From: CAXBCP01 sp963974055
Lineage (GTDB): Bacteria; Pseudomonadota; Alphaproteobacteria; MPNO01; UBA830
Reading direction: 5' to 3'
Length of the DNA stretch: 64,000 nucleotides
Assembly (NCBI GenBank): GCA_963974055.1
Contig: CAXBCP010000007.1
Location: 62,001 to 126,000 of the forward strand
A program made the position numbers and the translations under genes. Positions 61,790-64,000 of the stretch are shown piece after piece. The first letter of the stretch is position 1, and the number at the start of each line of letters is the position of its first letter. The notes beneath the pieces are model-generated. The model searched no databases, was not told the origin of the DNA, and was given only the letters and a program-made list of their open reading frames with translations.

Positions 61790-63042
61790 TATCCGATCTC
61801 GCTGAAAGGTAGATAATCCACCATGGTTCCCGCCTCCAGGCTAGTCAACTCCTCGGGCAGTTCGACCAGGCCGTCGGAATCGACCATCGACGTCAGAATG
61901 CCCGCCCCGTCGCGCGGGAACTTGCGGGCGACCGGTGCCCCGTCGGTATCGCGCTCCAGGCGGACGCGCAGCCATTCGCGCCGCCCGAGTTTCTTTTTCA
62001 CCGGGAAGCCTGCGCGCACCCGGTACATGCCGGGGTCGAGGTCGCGGCTGCCGCCAAGGCGCAGGATCGCGGGCCGCGCAAAGCGCATGAACGTGACCAG
62101 CACGGCGACCGGGTTGCCGGGCAGGCCGATAAACGGGACGGTCCCGATCTGGCCGAGGGCCAGCGGCCGTCCGGGCCGTATGGCGAGGCGCCAGAAATGC
62201 ATTTTCCCGAGCGCGGCGACCGCGGCCCGGACATGGTCTTCCTCGCCGGTCGATACGCCGCCCGACGTCATGATCAGGTCGTGGCCGGCGGCGGCATCGC
62301 GCAGGGTATCGTGAACGATGTCGTAGGAATCGGGCAAAATGCCGAGATCGTCGACGTCGCATCCCAGCCGTTCCAGCGCGGCGGCGACCGAATAGCGGTT
62401 GGCGTCGTAAATGCTGCCCGGCGGCAGTTCGGCGCCGACGTCGCGCACTTCGTCGCCGGTCGAAAACAGCGCGACCCGCACCGGCTTGAAGACGGGCAGG
62501 GTGACGGTTCCCGTCGATGCCGCAAGGCCGATTTCCTGCGGCCGCAGTTTCGTGCCGGCGGTCAGGATGGTCGCCCCGGCCTCTATGTCCTCGCCGGCGA
62601 AGCGGCGGTTGGCGCCCTGCTTGATTCCCGGCGGGATGGTGACCGTATCGTTCTCAGCGCGGCAGTCTTCCTGCATCAGGACCGTGTCGGCGCCTTCCGG
62701 CATGGCGGCGCCGGTGAATATCCGCATGGCCTCGCCGCGCCCCACCGGCCGGCCGGACACGCCGCCCGCGGCGATGCGCCCGGTCACCGTCAGCGTGGTG
62801 TCGCCGCCGGCCGAGAGATCCCCGAACCGGACCGCGTATCCGTCCACGGCGGCGTTGTCATGGGGCGGCACGGCGCGGTCCGACGTCACGTCGGCGGCCA
62901 GCACCCGGCCCGATGCGTGGCGCAGGTCGACATCCTCGCGGCCGACGACGACATCGAGACGTTCGGCCAGAAGCGTCAGCGCGTCCGCCGTTTTCATCAG
63001 GTCGCCGCCAAAGGCGAAACAGTCATCGGACAGCTGCGCCAT
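61789..63042 (-). CDS. moeA: Molybdopterin molybdotransferase MoeA
   Basis: A 417-residue enzyme that inserts molybdate into adenylated molybdopterin. Domain signatures: PPHDNAAVDGYAVR, IFTGAAMPEGADTVLMQED, FSTGDEV, TSGGVSTGEEDHV and GLPGNPVAVLVTF. ATG 63042, with one base between it and the mobB stop. Upstream in-frame codons to 63183 lie inside mobB. Confidence 0.97.
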   Translation of the reverse strand: MAQLSDDCFAFGGDLMKTADALTLLAERLDVVVGREDVDLRHASGRVLAADVTSDRAVPPHDNAAVDGYAVRFGDLSAGGDTTLTVTGRIAAGGVSGRPVGRGEAMRIFTGAAMPEGADTVLMQEDCRAENDTVTIPPGIKQGANRRFAGEDIEAGATILTAGTKLRPQEIGLAASTGTVTLPVFKPVRVALFSTGDEVRDVGAELPPGSIYDANRYSVAAALERLGCDVDDLGILPDSYDIVHDTLRDAAAGHDLIMTSGGVSTGEEDHVRAAVAALGKMHFWRLAIRPGRPLALGQIGTVPFIGLPGNPVAVLVTFMRFARPAILRLGGSRDLDPGMYRVRAGFPVKKKLGRREWLRVRLERDTDGAPVARKFPRDGAGILTSMVDSDGLVELPEELTSLEAGTMVDYLPFSEIG

Positions 63043-63043
63043 G

Positions 63044-63601
63044 TCAGGCGGCCCCTTCGAAATGGGGAGAAGACGGGGAAGGGGACGGAGTGCCGGGGCC
63101 GCATCGGGCGACGATGAAGTCGGCGATGGCGCCGGCGTCGTTGAGGTCGAGCACTGGAAGGCCGGTATCGGCAACCGGCGCATCGCTGGCGACCGCGACG
63201 ACGGTGTCGTTGCGGCGGCAGATCAGTTCGGCGCCGGTGGATGGACGGTGAACCTCTATCTTGGGATGTGCCTCGTCCTTGAACCCCTCCACGAGAACGA
63301 TATCGACGGGCGACAGCCTGGCGAGCAGGTCGTGGAGGGTCGGTTCCGGCGCATCGCCGTTTTCGTGGACGACGGCCCAGCGCCGGGCGGAAGATACGAC
63401 AACCTCTGCCGCGCCGGCGGCACGGTGTTCGTAGGAATCCTTGCCGGGCTTGTCGATGTCGAAGTCGTGATGCGCGTGCTTGACCGTCGCGACCCGGTAG
63501 CCGCGTTTGGTCAGTTCCGGAATCAGGCGGACGATCAGCGCCGTCTTGCCGCTGCCGCTCCAGCCGGCAATGCCCATTATGCTATCTGTGCCGCCGGTCA
63601 T
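63044..63601 (-). CDS. mobB: Molybdopterin-guanine dinucleotide biosynthesis protein MobB
   Basis: A 185-residue P-loop GTP-binding adaptor for MGD synthesis. Walker A is AGWSGSGKTAL; KHAHHDFDIDKPGKDS and VEGFKDEAHPKIEVHR follow. Its ATG 63601 overlaps the pgsA stop by 4 bases. The C-terminal tail is Ser/Pro-rich. No mobA gene is in the window. Confidence 0.95.
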   Translation of the reverse strand: MTGGTDSIMGIAGWSGSGKTALIVRLIPELTKRGYRVATVKHAHHDFDIDKPGKDSYEHRAAGAAEVVVSSARRWAVVHENGDAPEPTLHDLLARLSPVDIVLVEGFKDEAHPKIEVHRPSTGAELICRRNDTVVAVASDAPVADTGLPVLDLNDAGAIADFIVARCGPGTPSPSPSSPHFEGAA

Positions 63602-64000
63602 GGCGCGTCCATGTGGCGCAGCCCGGCGCGCAGGTAATCGTAGCCGGTAACGATCGTGATCGCGGCCGCAATCCAGAGGCCGGCCTCGCCGATTAATTTT
63701 ACCGGTATCGTTTCCGGCACCGTCGGATGCGCCGCATTGCCGAGGATCAGCACCCCGATGGCGATCATCTGGATGGTCGTCTTCCACTTGGCGAGCCTGC
63801 TGACCGGCAGGCTGACGGACAGGCCGGCGAGGTATTCGCGCAGGCCCGATACCAGTATTTCGCGGCACAGGATGATCACCGCCGGTATGATGGCCAGTTC
63901 CGCAACCTGGCCGAACCCGACCATCATCAGCAGGGCGGCAGCCACCAGCAGCTTGTCGGCGACGGGATCGAGAAACGTGCCGAACGCCGACATCTGATCC
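63598..64000 (-). CDS. pgsA: CDP-diacylglycerol-glycerol-3-phosphate 3-phosphatidyltransferase, 5' end cut off
   Basis: The C-terminal 133 residues of a membrane CDP-alcohol phosphotransferase that starts phosphatidylglycerol synthesis. FGTFLDPVADKLLVAA is the second half of the D-x2-DG-x2-AR-x8-G-x3-D-x3-D motif; four hydrophobic helices follow. The reading frame is open to the window edge at 64000; the Met at 63993 is internal. It overlaps mobB by 4 bases. Confidence 0.92.
   Translation of the reverse strand, partial: DQMSAFGTFLDPVADKLLVAAALLMMVGFGQVAELAIIPAVIILCREILVSGLREYLAGLSVSLPVSRLAKWKTTIQMIAIGVLILGNAAHPTVPETIPVKLIGEAGLWIAAAITIVTGYDYLRAGLRHMDAP

Overview
This is a gene-dense, high-GC stretch of ordinary chromosome from an alphaproteobacterium, most likely Rhodospirillales-like. 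The evidence is the combination of GapR (DUF2312), TrcR (DUF1013), an RcdA-like DUF1465 protein, DUF1192, COQ9, a bioBA/bioFD biotin locus, the yebC-ruvCAB-ybgC-tolQRAB-pal-cpoB-tilS-ftsH run and 6S RNA between zapA and the folate cyclo-ligase gene. I see no rRNA, tRNA, CRISPR, insertion sequence, phage or plasmid gene. Base composition is uniform apart from one secreted-protein gene (13058-13663) and an AT-rich intergenic stretch (about 27500-27760).

Layout. 1-9.7 kb: gapR, an SDR protein, a BON lipoprotein, an acyl-CoA synthetase, an M3 peptidase, an ABC1/UbiB-type kinase, a secreted histidine phosphatase, PPK2 and a luciferase-like flavin oxidoreductase. 9.7-13.7 kb: a three-gene acyl-CoA operon (SucC-like, SucD-like, acyl-CoA dehydrogenase-like) and a cysteine-rich secreted protein. 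13.7-18.7 kb: biotin genes, with bioBA and bioFD divergent, then a methyltransferase. 18.8-28.6 kb: rpsU, def, COQ9, purEK, a diguanylate cyclase, a phosphofructokinase, small coiled-coil proteins, trcR, a quinone oxidoreductase, a candidate small RNA, rcdA-like and rpmE. 28.7-32.3 kb: an uncharacterised MotA/MotB-like ion-channel operon with a proline-rich OmpA-like partner. 32.4-37.8 kb: suhB, the EF-P modification set (efp, epmB, epmA), thiE and a class I aldolase. 38-50.7 kb: zapA, 6S RNA, folate cyclo-ligase, ruvCAB and the whole Tol-Pal operon. 50.7-58.2 kb: tilS, ftsH, folP, glmM, thiD and a PhzF protein. 58.2-64 kb: a TauD-type dioxygenase, a MarR regulator divergent from a branched-chain aminotransferase, and the molybdenum cofactor cluster moaE-moaD-moeA-mobB next to a pgsA gene cut by the window edge.

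How it fits together. Most genes serve core functions: envelope constriction (Tol-Pal, CpoB, ZapA), recombination (RuvCAB), translation (EF-P with EpmA/EpmB, S21, L31, Def, TilS) and cofactors (biotin, thiamine, folate, molybdopterin, ubiquinone). GapR, TrcR and the RcdA-like protein point to a CtrA-type cell cycle. The least explained parts are: the acyl-CoA operon, whose dehydrogenase lacks both usual catalytic glutamates by eye; the MotA/MotB/OmpA-like operon; a probable trans-acting sRNA before rcdA; a thiE gene that seems to start at AUU; and a secreted protein built of three cysteine-bounded repeats. Family names come from recognising motifs in the translations; no database search was run.
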